From: Zerene cesonia
Taxonomy: Eukaryota > Arthropoda > Insecta > Lepidoptera > Pieridae
DNA: 64,000 bases
Assembly: GCF_012273895.1 (NCBI RefSeq)
Contig: NC_052118.1
Coordinates: 4,365,164-4,429,163, forward strand
Direction: 5' to 3'
The notes under the pieces were generated by a model that saw only the letters and a program-made list of their open reading frames with translations, searched no databases and had not been told where the DNA came from. Shown here piece by piece: positions 25,601 to 37,800 of the stretch. Within the stretch, counting starts at the first letter, position 1. Each line of letters opens with the position of its first letter. Made by a program: the position numbers and the translations under genes.

Positions 25601-28393
25601 TATCTCTATATTGCATTATCTAATAAAATTGACTCATAGATCTATGATCCAAGAAAAATTATAGTGTAATATCCCCCCTTAAAACAAAAATGTCAATACA
25701 AAAACAATATGTCCAATAACTTTCCATTGACCATATAAAATTTCTTAAACCTGTGAATGATCTCTAGTGATGAATATGCATTGGCCTTCTGTATGTTATA
25801 TCTGTATTTCTTCTCGTAATAAAATGTCATCTTTTCGATTGTCGTCTGCAAATTTTTATACGGATGATAAGCATCATTTGATCTAAATCCAATTGAGATT
25901 TCGAGAATTAATTTTAGCATGTTCTATATTCCATAGGTAATAAAAAGTCAAAAATTAAATACTTTGATAATAATCTGCGAAATTAATTTTTATTGCGCGT
26001 TATTAAGTGCATTAATTACCAACTTCATCCTCCAATGATATTCATACGGTGCATGGATTTAGTTTTGAAATATGCAGAACCATTTTATCCACAAAATTAT
26101 AAGATTTTCCCACTCAAAAACTACAACAATCCCACATCCAAAATAACCAATCATTCTAACCCAGACATATAGATATACCGCATTGCCCAATCTGCGTGAT
26201 TTAACCATTGACCTATTATAAACAACCAGACACGCAATCTCCCATAAAAAGGCCTTAAAATAAAGATATATATATTATATATAAAATTCTCGTGTCACAA
26301 TGTTAGTCTCTATACTCCTCCGAAACGGCTTGACCGATTCCTCTGAAATTTGGTAAGCATATTGGGTAGGTCTGAGAATCGGCCAACATCTATTTTTTAT
26401 CCCGATATTCCTACGGGATACGGACTTACGCGGATGAAACCGCGGGGCGCAGCTAGTATATGATAAATAAATCCACTAAAATTGACACCTTATTTTGTGG
26501 CAATAATGTTCAAAGTCCTTTGTTACTCTTATTAGAAACCTCTTACACACTTAAGCAGAGTTTAGTTTCGAACAATTTCTGAGCATGACTCTGAGTCCAG
26601 TTGTTTACCGTATGTCAATGGGTTTAACATAAATTTTGTGATGGTAGGTGGACGGAGCGAGAATGGAACTTGTCAAAAAGCTAATCAAAAGACAATAGAC
26701 GGGATCAGTATGATGCATTTGAATCATATGGGTGATTTAGTCGGTGAGAACTAATAGAGGCGATGTGCAATTAACGCTTACTCATTTCACTAGGTTTCCG
26801 ACCACCTTTCATCTGAATTGCTGTGTGCTTGTTGCTTGTCTATTTTGGGTTCTTTTTTTCTACTTATACTTGGTGTCAGTTCGCTCTCTAAATGTCTGAA
26901 TATCATAATATTTTTGTTGTACTGACTTTTTGTACACTTTTTTTTTTCTTGTTAAAGTCTAAAAAATTTAGGAAATGAATAATATTGATAGATGAATTTG
27001 AATGATAGCGAAATGACTAACCTTTCTCAATCATGGATTGATACATTGGATGTTCGTAGATAAAAATTAGCAAAATGTATTTAAAATTTTCTTTCTTCTT
27101 TTGATTGTAATTTTCTTTCTAGAAAATAACAGTACCTATTAATTTCTTTAATAAACCTGCAATTATTTACATCCAGCACCTCTATCCTCTAAAGGACACT
27201 TTATTTGTGTTTGAATTAAATAATAACTAAAAGACAATATAGTCATTGAATTTTGATATTTATTACAACAAACAATAATATTATTTCGTATTTGTTCTGA
27301 CTTTCACGAATCATGTCGTAAGATACTTCGTCAAGGGAAGCAAATTGCATTCTATCAAATTATCGAATAACACTCCTCATACTATTTCTTAACACGCACT
27401 ATACACCGCGCGAATAGATCACATGTAACTAACACGTCTTCCCCACCGTAAACAAAATACCAATACATAGAACATTAATAAAAATATAATAATATAAAAT
27501 TTATTTTCCAGAAAAACTGATCAAGTCGTACTTCTACATAGTGCGCAAGTCGATACAAGACTCGGTGCCAAAGGCGGTGATGCACTTCCTCGTGAACTAC
27601 GTGAAGGACAACCTGCAGTCGGAGCTGGTCACGCACCTGTACAAGTCGGACCAGGCCGAGAGTCTGCTCAACGAGTCCGAGCACATCGCGCAGAGGAGGA
27701 AGGAAGCTGCGGATATGCTCAAGGTATTTCAATAAATCCTGTTTGGAAATTGATTTTAAATTGGACGAACGAGATATTTTCGAATTGGGAACGTTAATAA
27801 GGATCTCGTTTGGGACATGATTGATGAATAATTGATGATATGATTAAATTTTTGTAATTGTCTATGTTCGATCTTACGCGACGTTTATTTGGTTGATAAG
27901 AGTATCGGAATAATAATCAACAGATAACAGTCCGTGTTTAAACTCATAAAATGTGTCAAATTCTTTTGCTTCATTTGTCTTGAGTGTGGAGTTACTTGTA
28001 CCAAACTTCGTTTTTAATTTGGGCCCACAAATAAATTGGATTCAGTTTACAATGGTAATTTGGTGAGCTAAGAATTGCAATGTTACTACATTCGACAGTC
28101 TCATTTGCAAATTAATATTTATTATATTGTGAGCCCAACTTTCTAGTTTTTTAGTATTCTTATTATTCGGGCTGTACGGACCTGACAAGGATGGCTGTCT
28201 CCTTGACTCGAATTAAATGTAGTTCCTAACAATTCTAGACACAAATTAAATATTAATGAGAATCTATAGTTAATTAGACTTGTTTGATATTGTTGTGTCA
28301 CTCGTTAATCACTTTATTTTTCATTATTTTTTCCAGGCTCTGCAACGCGCCGGACAAATTATAAGCGAGATCCGAGAGACACACATGTGGTGA
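16690..28393 (+). CDS. Drp1: Dynamin-related protein 1 (mitochondrial and peroxisomal fission GTPase)
   Basis: Fourteen constitutive exons, all phase-consistent: 16690-16791, 17048-17192, 18133-18341, 18588-18798, 19795-19904, 20311-20448, 20737-20977, 21187-21332, 22109-22252, 22836-22979, 24747-24821, 25337-25460, 27512-27723 and 28337-28393. They give 685 codons. It is Drp1 rather than classical dynamin: it starts [20 protein letters not shown], has no PH or proline-rich domain and ends IRETHMW. GTPase motifs are GTQSSGKSS (32-40), RGPGIVTRRPL, DLPG (146-149) and TKLD (215-218). The middle/stalk region follows, then a short variable domain (about 525-590) and the GTPase effector domain to the end. 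Drp1 is recruited from cytosol to mitochondria and peroxisomes, where it assembles into constricting rings. Residues T566 and S586 align with human S616 and S637. Two additional in-frame cassette exons are listed separately. Confidence 0.97.
17626..17692. repeat. Perfect 29-bp inverted repeat with 9-nt loop
   Basis: The left arm 17626-17654 and right arm 17664-17692 are exact reverse complements. The arm begins TGACAATGATTTATTATCAT and the loop is ATTGCTATG. It is AT-rich and lies in Drp1 intron 2, about 195 bp upstream of the candidate A-insert exon. In RNA it would form a strong hairpin. Confidence 0.9.
17888..17962 (+). CDS. Drp1: Candidate Drp1 cassette exon, A-insert-like (25 residues)
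   Basis: This is a 75-nt open segment between acceptor ATAAAAACTTCAG and donor TCAG-GTTAGT. It begins and ends in the same phase as the flanking exon junction (17192 to 18133), so including or skipping it keeps frame. The insert falls immediately before the GxxxxEEWGKFLH segment, exactly where the vertebrate DNM1L A-insert enters the 80-loop of the GTPase domain. It contains SWNPITQLSK; the mammalian insert contains TWKNSRHLSK, sharing [ST]-W-x5-LSK without gaps (vertebrate sequence from memory). It is probably alternatively spliced, with neuronal use by analogy. Confidence 0.75.
19625..19726 (+). repeat. Dispersed repeat fragment
   Basis: The segment GGCTGATCACCTACTTGTCC ... ATCATCTGCCCCATACC is matched in reverse orientation around 60970-61070 (GGTATGGGGCAGATG, GGTGATCAGCC). 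It is therefore a dispersed element, located in Drp1 intron 5. Confidence 0.55.
19997..20165 (-). mobile_element. Helitron-like element, third subfamily
   Basis: On the minus strand it begins near ATTCTCGTGTCACAG and ends CTAG next to a host T. The first half (TACTCCTCCGAAACGGCTTG) is shared with the 21471 and 26268 copies. The GC hairpin before the end is reduced. It is in Drp1 intron 6. Confidence 0.6.
21471..21655 (+). mobile_element. Helitron-like element, third subfamily
   Basis: It starts TCTATATATATATAATTCTC next to a host A and ends GGGGCGCAGCTAG followed by host T. A CGCGG..CCGCG stem precedes the end. The last 70 or so bases (ATCCCGATATTCCTACGGGA) are shared with the first subfamily, while the first half is unrelated to it. 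It lies in Drp1 intron 9. Confidence 0.75.
21770..21815. repeat. Near-perfect hairpin, about 20-bp arms
   Basis: The arms AACTATGACTATTACAATAT and its reverse complement (one mismatch) are separated by three bases. AT-rich and intronic (Drp1 intron 9), 115 bp after the 21471 Helitron-like copy. Confidence 0.75.
24283..24357 (+). CDS. Drp1: Candidate extra Drp1 variable-domain exon (25 residues)
   Basis: This is a 75-nt open segment with a good pyrimidine-rich acceptor (TTTTCCATTTCTGTGTATAG) and donor CAG-GTAATA, phase 0 at both ends like its neighbours 22979 and 24747. It would add 25 residues beginning QFLRQMGERGST and ending IWEAYCQ in the variable domain, where vertebrate Drp1 also has alternative exons. 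It is exactly the same length as the next exon, and both start and end with Gln, so mutually exclusive use is conceivable. No homologue is recognised, and a chance open segment is possible. Confidence 0.4.
26268..26456 (+). mobile_element. Helitron-like element, third subfamily
   Basis: The sequence from AAAATTCTCGTGTCACAATG to GCGGGGCGCAGCTAG followed by host T is nearly the same as the 21471 copy. The 5' boundary lies within an AT-repeat and is approximate. It is in Drp1 intron 12. Confidence 0.7.
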
Positions 28394-29780
28394 TGCTCCT
28401 CGCAAGACGACTCTAGTCTGTGAATTAGTGAATTTGAACTGTACATACTCCTATAGCGTAGGCGAATTATGTGCATTAGGCTTTATTTACTTATTACCCT
28501 TTGGTTCCAACGTATTTCTAAAGACATGGGCGCATGCGAACTTGAAATATGAATCATAAAGCAATCTATCCTAATATAACGATTCAATGATTAAAATATT
28601 ATTTCCATATAACATAAAGAATATAAAGTAAACAGATTATTAAAAAAAATATATGGTGCAGTTTGCTCATAGAATTAAATAAAATCAAACATACATACTC
28701 TAGAAATCGATGTTCGAGTTTGTAAGCGCCTTTTGATACATGACAGTTATTTGGAAATTCGTTAGGAAAATAGGAACGAAGCTATAAATATGAATTAGCT
28801 GTTACACTTGATTCTTATTTCATTTATGGAATAGTTTGCGTTACGTTTTTAGATGAGAGTTGAGAAAATGGATTTTAGTTTTTTTTTTATTTTGTTTTTG
28901 CATTCATTTTACTAGCGCGGTGTCTGCACTCGTCATATAAACAATTGTAGTTAGTAACAGACAGTAATGTATTAACGATTTGTTATTCTGATTTATATAA
29001 ATTATAATGACGTTTTTTAGAAATCAGTCCAATTAAAGCAATATCTATATTATTTTAGTAACTAAATGAAATCTTAAACAGGACTGGTCCTTTCATCAAT
29101 TGTTTTCTCAATGTGCACAAACAACATAGTTACTTCAGTTACCATTTCGCTTGTAGTGTATTTTAAATGCTCTTAAGGTAATTAATGTATCAAGTGTAAC
29201 TTTACAATGTAGTGAAAAACAGTGATATTATTTAGGATTCTTTTGCCCCTTCCAAAGCGGTAGATTTTTTTGGGTATTTTTTTTTACTTGGATGCTCGGT
29301 TAATGAAATTGTATTAACTGTTCGATTGTTGTGTTTGTTCTTAAAATTATGAGTGAATTATAAATTTATTGCAAACAGGGCTCTTGGTATTTGTAGAGTA
29401 GATACTCGTTTTGTCTTTCAAATATTGGCTATTTTAGACTAGGGATAAAGCTTTTACAGTATGTTTTAATAATAATGGAGTTCCTCTATATATATTGCAT
29501 GTTTTGAAGTCATACTTGTGTCATTGTCGAAACGAAAGGTATTTACGGTATTGCAAATATAATTTTTATCTTCAATTTAGATTAGTATTCCAATGTTATG
29601 CGATATATTTGTTGTTATAGTCCGCAGTGTGATGTGCTATGTGTACCGAAACCAATTGAATGTTACGCAACGTAAGATTGTATTTAAAAGTCTGTTATAA
29701 ATTTAATAGAATATTGTCACCTTTATTCCTGTGTTTTATTCATTACTTTGTATGAAAATAAAGCCTATTCCATGACAACA
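28394..29780 (+). promoter_or_regulatory. Drp1: Drp1 3' UTR with poly(A) signals
   Basis: AT-rich sequence follows the TGA at 28391-28393. AATAAA hexamers at 28678-28683 and 29757-29762 could give a short (about 0.3 kb) and a long (about 1.4 kb) 3' UTR. Which is used cannot be read from sequence. Confidence 0.5.
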
Positions 29781-31842
29781 TAACGGCCAAGTGCGAGCCG
29801 GAATCGCGCTCTCAACGTATTTTTAAAACGAAAAAAGTCTTATATGGAAGCGCCGCTAAAATAGTTTTAGTCTTACCGTAGCCGTTACAATACTAAATCG
29901 CGGTGGTTAGAAACAAATGATATCTTGATTTGGGTTGGAGTAAAAATAAAAAATTTATAAAAAAGCAGTTTATTAATACCATTAACTAACATTACTATGT
30001 TAAGCAGTGACCAGCTATTTTTGTGACAACATTAATTATATAATCAGTTACATCACAATCGTAAAAATATAACGTTCGCGGGCAACTTTGAATCCATTAA
30101 CGATTACAATCGCACAAAAATATAATTACAACAGTTCCAATACTTTGTCTTTTTATATCTAATGGCTAAGTTACATGACACGTTTAAAATATCACAATCA
30201 TAATTTAAAAATCGACACAGTTTGCGCTTCTTATAATATTTTGTTTGATTTTACACTAACACGGAAGATTCGATTACACAACACATGTATACTCACACAG
30301 ACACATTACAACATTCATAAAGTCGATGCCAATAAAGAAACAATCTAAAATGAAGACTGCATGGAACTGATATCACTTTCGGAATATATTTACTACTATA
30401 AGTGTAAATGAGACGGCATATGTCTGCCAAAATAAAAATGAGATTAAACATTTCGATGAATCCTCATTATTGATTTCTTCTTTGACTGGCACGCATACTA
30501 CATATTTATTCTAAAATACTGTATTGTTAAATTTTAAGATCCAATACAGATTGTGATATAAATATAATTGAAGTGGCTTTTACTATGAGTATATTATTTG
30601 TGTTTGACATTTAAAATAATTGTACTTTTTAATGACGGCATTTTATTTGAGATGATATAACGATTGAAACGTTATTCTGATTTTTGTTTTAATAGCTAAT
30701 GCAATAACTACTTTCCAAGAAACCTATTAATTAATTTATTTGATTACCATTATTAATTTCTTCGTTAAAACTAAGTTCAGTGTAATCTATTTGGAATTTC
30801 TATAATCTATTTCAAAAAATATACTTTTAAAGCGGAAATCTCAAATGAGTAATACTTGTGTAAAAATATAACTACCATAATTTTGTTAATATTTTTTGTA
30901 CTTGATTTATTATTTTTGTGATTTAAACGCCTATTATTGCTTACGGCAATCGTAAATCATAAGATCGTTGCATACGTCTATCTTATGTTATCAGACAATC
31001 TAATAGTGCATTTCGAGATATTGTGTCCAACTATAGAATACTAAAATATCAAAGTAGCTTATAGATTTTACGCAACCTTTGAAAAACGTTTTTCTTCGTC
31101 TTAAGATATTGTCATGGTGCCCCCTTATACAAATAAGAGCTAGAAAAGTATACTAAATGCTTTTAAAAATCGACAGTTTCGAATTTATATTCTTGAGATT
31201 TTATTTCATGAGTAAAAGTCGAAAGATATTTGAGATTCCGAATTTTATATCGCAGAATTTTTACGCAAATCGAGACGCTAAGAAAATTAAACATTTAAAC
31301 AACCAGTTTCCAAATTCCAAACATTCATGGCAACACTTAATGTGTCAAGTTAAAGACTTCCTATGGATTCTATGTCTGTATTCATTTTTATGAAGAAAAA
31401 AGACTTTGTGTCAACCTAAGATATTGTTTCGGCTGAATGTAGTTACAGTATCTATCAATATAAAAATTTATAAAATCAGAAAATTTCAAATAATATTTAT
31501 ACAAGCCTCCAAGAATCGAATGCTAATTTTGGTGTTTATTTATAAATGTCCAAATTATTGCAATAAATCGATGTTATTCTATTGGTTATAAATGTGCCAG
31601 TATTATATTAATGTACATACATTAAAAAAAAATAACAAATACGATTTACCTCCTATCGAAAACATTGTTAGTTGTTACACAGCAGAATTCTACTGTTCAT
31701 CTACAATTGCGTACAATTACCTCAATTGATCGTTATCATTTTATAGGTTATAAGAGTTTATAGTGCGAGTGTGAAATTTTTGGTGTACATTAATAAATTG
31801 TCACACAGAAGTGACAAGATGGCGCGCGCGCCGTTGTCGGCG
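29781..31842. other. Intergenic region between Drp1 and GCP2 (convergent)
   Basis: Two genes point at each other here. A short repeat-like block near 29787-29830 (CGGCCAAGTGCGAGCCGGAA) resembles a common lepidopteran repeat. The rest is AT-rich and without a supportable gene; it should include the GCP2 3' UTR at its right end. Confidence 0.5.
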
Positions 31843-34800
31843 CTAGGAAGATGTTTTCTTCTCGCTCTCTAGGAACTTGTCGTCAGCGCAAAACTTCTCC
31901 AACTGTTTCACGTAGTATGTGTTGAAGTTTAACCTGAAATAATAATATCAGGTTTAGTGATATTACAGACCAGGTTAAATTTTTATTGCCTTCTCCGCGC
32001 ACTCAATGTAAGCCCTTTTAAAATTTTTGAAGGTAGGGGGATGGATAATCGACGGTTAGTTTGCATACTTAGGAAAATAAATGTAATAAAATTCTAAACG
32101 CAGTAAACTAAAGATCTTATCTCTTATACACATCATGCATGTTTTCACCCATTACATTTCCTCGTAGAACAATCTCACCTGGCCGATATATTTAGCAGCT
32201 TGTTGGTGTTGTTGTCTCGAGCCATCCTCTCGATGATCGCTAGGACCGAGAGCAAAGCCGCGGTGAAACGTAGTCCATAGCGCGACACCGAGCGAGAGAA
32301 GGAGTCAGCTGACCCGCTGGTTGTTGTGCCGCATCCCGTGCTCTGTGTTTAAGTATTATTTTAAACAAAGAAATAAATCTTAAGTCATAATCAGTATATT
32401 GATGTATATTTTAAAGTCTATATGAAGTAGATGTTCTCTTATAATATATACATCATCATTCACATTCTATATACGGCATCCTATTGGTAGATGTTCGATT
32501 ATTATTATTGATTCATTATCCATTGATCCATTATGTGTAAAATACTTGTCCACTGGCCAAAGTTAAGCTTTGGGAGTGTGACAATTCAATTGGGCAGAGC
32601 TTAATTTTCAAAATAGGTAGGTATTGAAATGCACGGATTTTATAAGAGCGGCCTTTGCGTCCAAAGTGATAAAATAAATATATTAAAAAGTAGCCCAATA
32701 CCACATTCCTTACTGATTTTTGCCCACATTTACTTGCGAAAAAAAGCTTTGTGATGACATTTTAAGATTTAAAATATGTACTAAGATGCAAAATTGTTTA
32801 AATTTATTTTTTAAAATTATTCTTATATAGATGTATGGAATTGCGAAACTTGTTACATCACATAATTGGGTAGGGAGTTCATTAAACATGACAAGCTGTG
32901 AAAATGAGGGAGAAAGAGGTCAAAATTACCCAAAAATTTTATGGATGACCCCAAAAACCTTACTTTCGATACACACAGAAAACTTCAATACTGCTTCCCT
33001 GTGTTAAACAGATAAAATTAAAATAATGATATAATAGCCATTAGGAGCATAGCAATTAGCAATTTCCATTATATTACCCGATAATCCCGAAAACTTATTA
33101 AAATTTAATATTAGTTTCGACAAATCCATATGAAATACGCATCCGTATAATATACGTTATGTGTAAATGTACAACTACCGTGAATACAACATACAACATT
33201 ACTTATGGTGGGCTGATGTGATAAGGGTAAGAAAATAATAACAATTACATACACAACGCATTATTTAATAAATAAAAGGACACTTACCACGGAGTTCTAA
33301 GAAAAGAAGAGTCATGAAAAAATAAAAGACGACATCAATGATGTTGCACACAAATACTACATGGAGACGTTACGTTGTTACAGTATTGAGTGTGATCACG
33401 GCCTAGTTTTTAAATTAAATAAATATGAAAAAAAAAACAAAGAAAAGAAGTTTTGTTTAAAACGAGCGATATACATAGAAAATACTTTCACTAGACTGAA
33501 GTATATGAAATGTTTCATTGAAAATGATAAGACTCATACAGGAAAATAAACATGATATTGTATTCAGCTAAAGCTTTCAAAATCCATATATTTTTTTAAC
33601 TTAAGGCCGCACATAGCGCGCCTCAGATCTATCTCATATACTGATGCAATTATAACATTAAATATATTATAATTCGCCTGTAATATCTATCTCTGTGTAA
33701 AGTTTTGTCCAGATCCAATAAAGTCGGTTCGAGTGAAATAAAATAATCCACGCGTCCATCTATTCTCAGACTCACGTATGTGAAGAACGAGGGAAATAAA
33801 ATAGCAACAAATACCGAAATATCGTGAATAGAAGGATAATAACAATGAAATATTACTGATCGGGAATCAAACTAAATAACATAAAAAAAACACAAAAACA
33901 TATAGGTCGTGTTCACACAAATGATAGTGATCTGTAGTGCGTACGTGACGTTCAGAAACGCGGGTGCATAGACGATAATACAGCTTGTATATTATACCTC
34001 GCAATACTCTGTATTGTCATACGTCGATCCAAGCATACTGTTAAGCTCAGCGTCCACGAAGTACTTGTGCATCTCCTTAGCCAATTAAAGTGTTTTGGTA
34101 GCGTTAAAAGATACAAAATAAATCAAATTATATTGAATTCTGAGCCATAGGAAGCATCTATAGTTGACACGGCATATAAGATACAGTGGAAGTTGGTTAT
34201 ACTCATTATAATATCGGCCATCAACTGACACGTAATTTTCCAATAAACACCACTTTATAGAATGAGTATAACTAACTAACTATTGCAGAATCTAACACAG
34301 ATATAAAGAAGAAATATTCACTAAGAGTAAAAATAAAGTAGGATAGTAATAGTTACAAAGAAGAAATATTAAGCAAAAATTAGAATAGTCAATGGTGGCA
34401 TCTTCGTTATTTACATCAGAATATTATGTATTGATGGTTTTAGGGAAAATTTTCTTCATCTAAAATAATCATGAGAGTTCAATTATTGTGGATATAAAAC
34501 CATCATGATCACCACCTTCCGTCTGCCAATAACGTTTTGTGCCTGTTGTTGGAAACCATAATAAACACAAGCTTGTATATTATTATATTACAAGGTATAA
34601 ATATAACTATCTCATGCAATACATCCAGCATATACGAATACATATTAATACTTTAAGATACAAGTATTTTATCAAAAACCTTTCCTTATATTTTATGAAA
34701 AACTATATAACATTATGTATTGATGTTATTGCGATACAGTTATATAACAAATGGCCGCAGAAATAAAAATTCATGGCACATTTTAAACAATCACTCATAT

Positions 34801-37800
34801 CCCCTAAATTGGAACAACAATAAACATCATTTTAATAAACAAATCATGCAAATATACCTGTGTATGAGATATTCGTACTAATTATACCTGTATAAATGTG
34901 CAGAATTGAACGCAAACCAGGCAGAGCGTGGTGACAGCCTTCAAGAGCTGCGGGCTCATCAACATGCAGTCGCCCAGACACGACTCCAGAAAGTCGTTGT
35001 GACGTTCCAGCACTTCGTCCACGTTGTTCACCTGGAATATATTATGTTACATATGTTGTAGTTGTGTATGGTCCTGATATGTCCTGATATGTATGTCTCT
35101 TTTTGAAGAAATTTGAACTAATCTAGTTTATAACATCGAACCGTTTCAACGTTTTATTCAATAAAGAACACTACTATTATGATTATGATGTTAGAAATAC
35201 TTTTTTGTAGTTTGTTGGTACACATCATACATTCCCTTGCAAGAAGAATGTAATTTTGAATCTTTTTATATGAGAAGAGCCCTCCACCAGTGGCTTCGCT
35301 TTCATGTAATTTCTCAGTACGATATTTTTGAGCATATTATAGACCTAAACCCATTAAGAAACCTCTATTTAATTTTTAAAAACCATCCATTCCTCATCCC
35401 TGACCATATTCTTGATTTTTTTTTGTCAAATAAAATGTAGTCTATTATTGGTCAGTAGTTTTTATACGATTGACACACATCCATATGTATTGCATAACAA
35501 TCACTCTTTTTTTGTAAATTATAATATAGAAATGGTCTGGTTACTGTTATATTATATGTATTATAGATCGCAGGCCAATTAAAGATTTTCACAAATGGTG
35601 TAATATTTATAAATCATTAATTCTTCGATTTTCGAACAGCGGTAGTTATGCATTCATATTAAAAATCTTTGGATTAACTAATCACATGCATAGATAATTA
35701 CTTAAGTCTAAATTCGAGTAACTATTTCTTCGAAGATCTCCTCCATTAGGCAAATGCAACCTGCGCGTTACGATGCCGTATTAAGAAATTACCTATTACT
35801 GATAAGATTCATAAAGATTCATAATGCACTTAGACAAAATGAGTCATTAATGGTTAAACCTATTAAATAACGGATTAAAGATGATATGACGCAACGGCAT
35901 CATCAGTTTTATTAACGTTTTTGATATCTCTTTTCAGACGGTAAAATAAAAGAGTAAAGTCTTAAATACAGAACGGACACAAAACAAGAATCGCTTGTCT
36001 TTGAAAGCAATGAGTAATGCAGCCTTGTGACGTAGAAATAAAGCAACGCCTACAAGAAGTAAAAAACTGCTCCGCCCACTGAAAAAAACACAATTGCGAA
36101 ATTTTGTTAAAAAATGCATTGTGATCTTCCGCATAACAAAAACAGCGATATTCATTTAACATCGTAATCTGTTGTTAGAACCATTTCATATTATGCCGTA
36201 TCGTTTTACCAGACGTTGTATTTCATTCACATTTATTGCATCGCATTCCGATCAAAATGCTTTTATTAGTAAACATAAACAGCGGGTGAATTAATAATAT
36301 TAATTACGTAGTAGGGCAATAGATGTAATTGGGTTTGCCATTAGCGCAGGATCAGCAAGTTCGAGCGCCTACTCATTGGCTGCGCGCGCGCCTCCTCACT
36401 CCTCACTCTATACCAGAGGCTGAGTGGCGCGGCCGCACGACATGCGAACCAATTGTGGACAGAGTCAGTGAACAAAGTTTAACAAGTGATTGTGAATCTG
36501 AGTATTTTCAGTGTTTTCAATTGAATATATTCAGGTGGGTTTACTTTTACGGCTAATATTTACCCGTTTTTAAATTGTGATAAATTTACATAAACAAACA
36601 AATTGCGTTTTTATGTAAAGCGATGTATATGTAATTATTTTAATTTTATTGAAAGGATTGTCTTTGATTTAATATTAAGACCATAAAAATATGGCTGTTT
36701 TAAAAGTATCCAGAACACTTCTCCCAATAATTCGATATTCGAACTTCGGTAACGTGTTTTAGGGTAAATCATGTTTTTACATCGGTACAAAGTACATGAT
36801 ATTATTTTTGATTTGTGTCTGTCTTTCATGCCGTACGCTACAAGAATCAAATAAGCGTCATTTGATGATTGCGCGCAAACACTAAAATTGCATATTCCTT
36901 ACAATAACGTAATCCAATATAAAGGTTACCAGCTTGGGCAACGACATTAACATATGTGGGTGTAAATATTGAACTGGGAGCAATACATGTGTTGACTGAG
37001 CCCTCGAACAAGGTCGGCAAAGATGACGTCATTACATTTATGATGATGCAGGACATAGGGGCCCGAGTCTGTAGGATGAAGCGCAGTAATTGATAAAGCG
37101 AGAGCCCGATATACATAGTTATATTCCTACATATCCTGTCAAATGCCCATGTTGTAAAGCTACAGACAATGCGTACCTACGTTGGTTTCAAATATACGTC
37201 GTATGTCCATCAAGTCGAGTTCTTGTAACTGGTTAGCCTCAGCGTGGTAAAAGGTATTGATTTACCGACTATTTCTTAGCGTTAGGATATTGTGTATTTG
37301 CAATTGGGGCTGATATTTACACACTGGACAAAAATTTTCAAACTTTGTCACTTATTAACGATTTATTTAACTAAAGCTTGAATCGGATTGCGAATTAAAC
37401 AAACATTGCATTAATGACATAATTTAAACTATCGCTTAAATAACAGTAAAGTACGCTGAATGTTTCGCAATAGCCCGGTTTCGGATATTAAAATCAATAT
37501 TCAAATCACTCAACCAATTTGCATTAACAAAAGAACGGAACTATACATGTGATGGACACGATCTGACATAAAAGGTGCTCTCCTGCATTGGAAAGTAATC
37601 GATTTGATTCGAGCAATAATCTAAGTACATCATTATATCATAGGAATAGGTCGATGTTTTCTCACGGTTAGCGCATAACTGACCACTGGAAGTTGGAACC
37701 CGTTGGTGCAGTTTAATTTGTAAATTATGTATAAAACGCGCTTTACTATTCCGCGTAACGAATAGAAGGGATTTGCTTAATATGTGTTCGTTTTCTTTGA

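Noticed and set aside
16690..28393. Classical dynamin (shibire) as identity of the GTPase gene
   Set aside because: There is no PH domain or proline-rich tail, and the N and C termini match Drp1 (DNM1L) closely.
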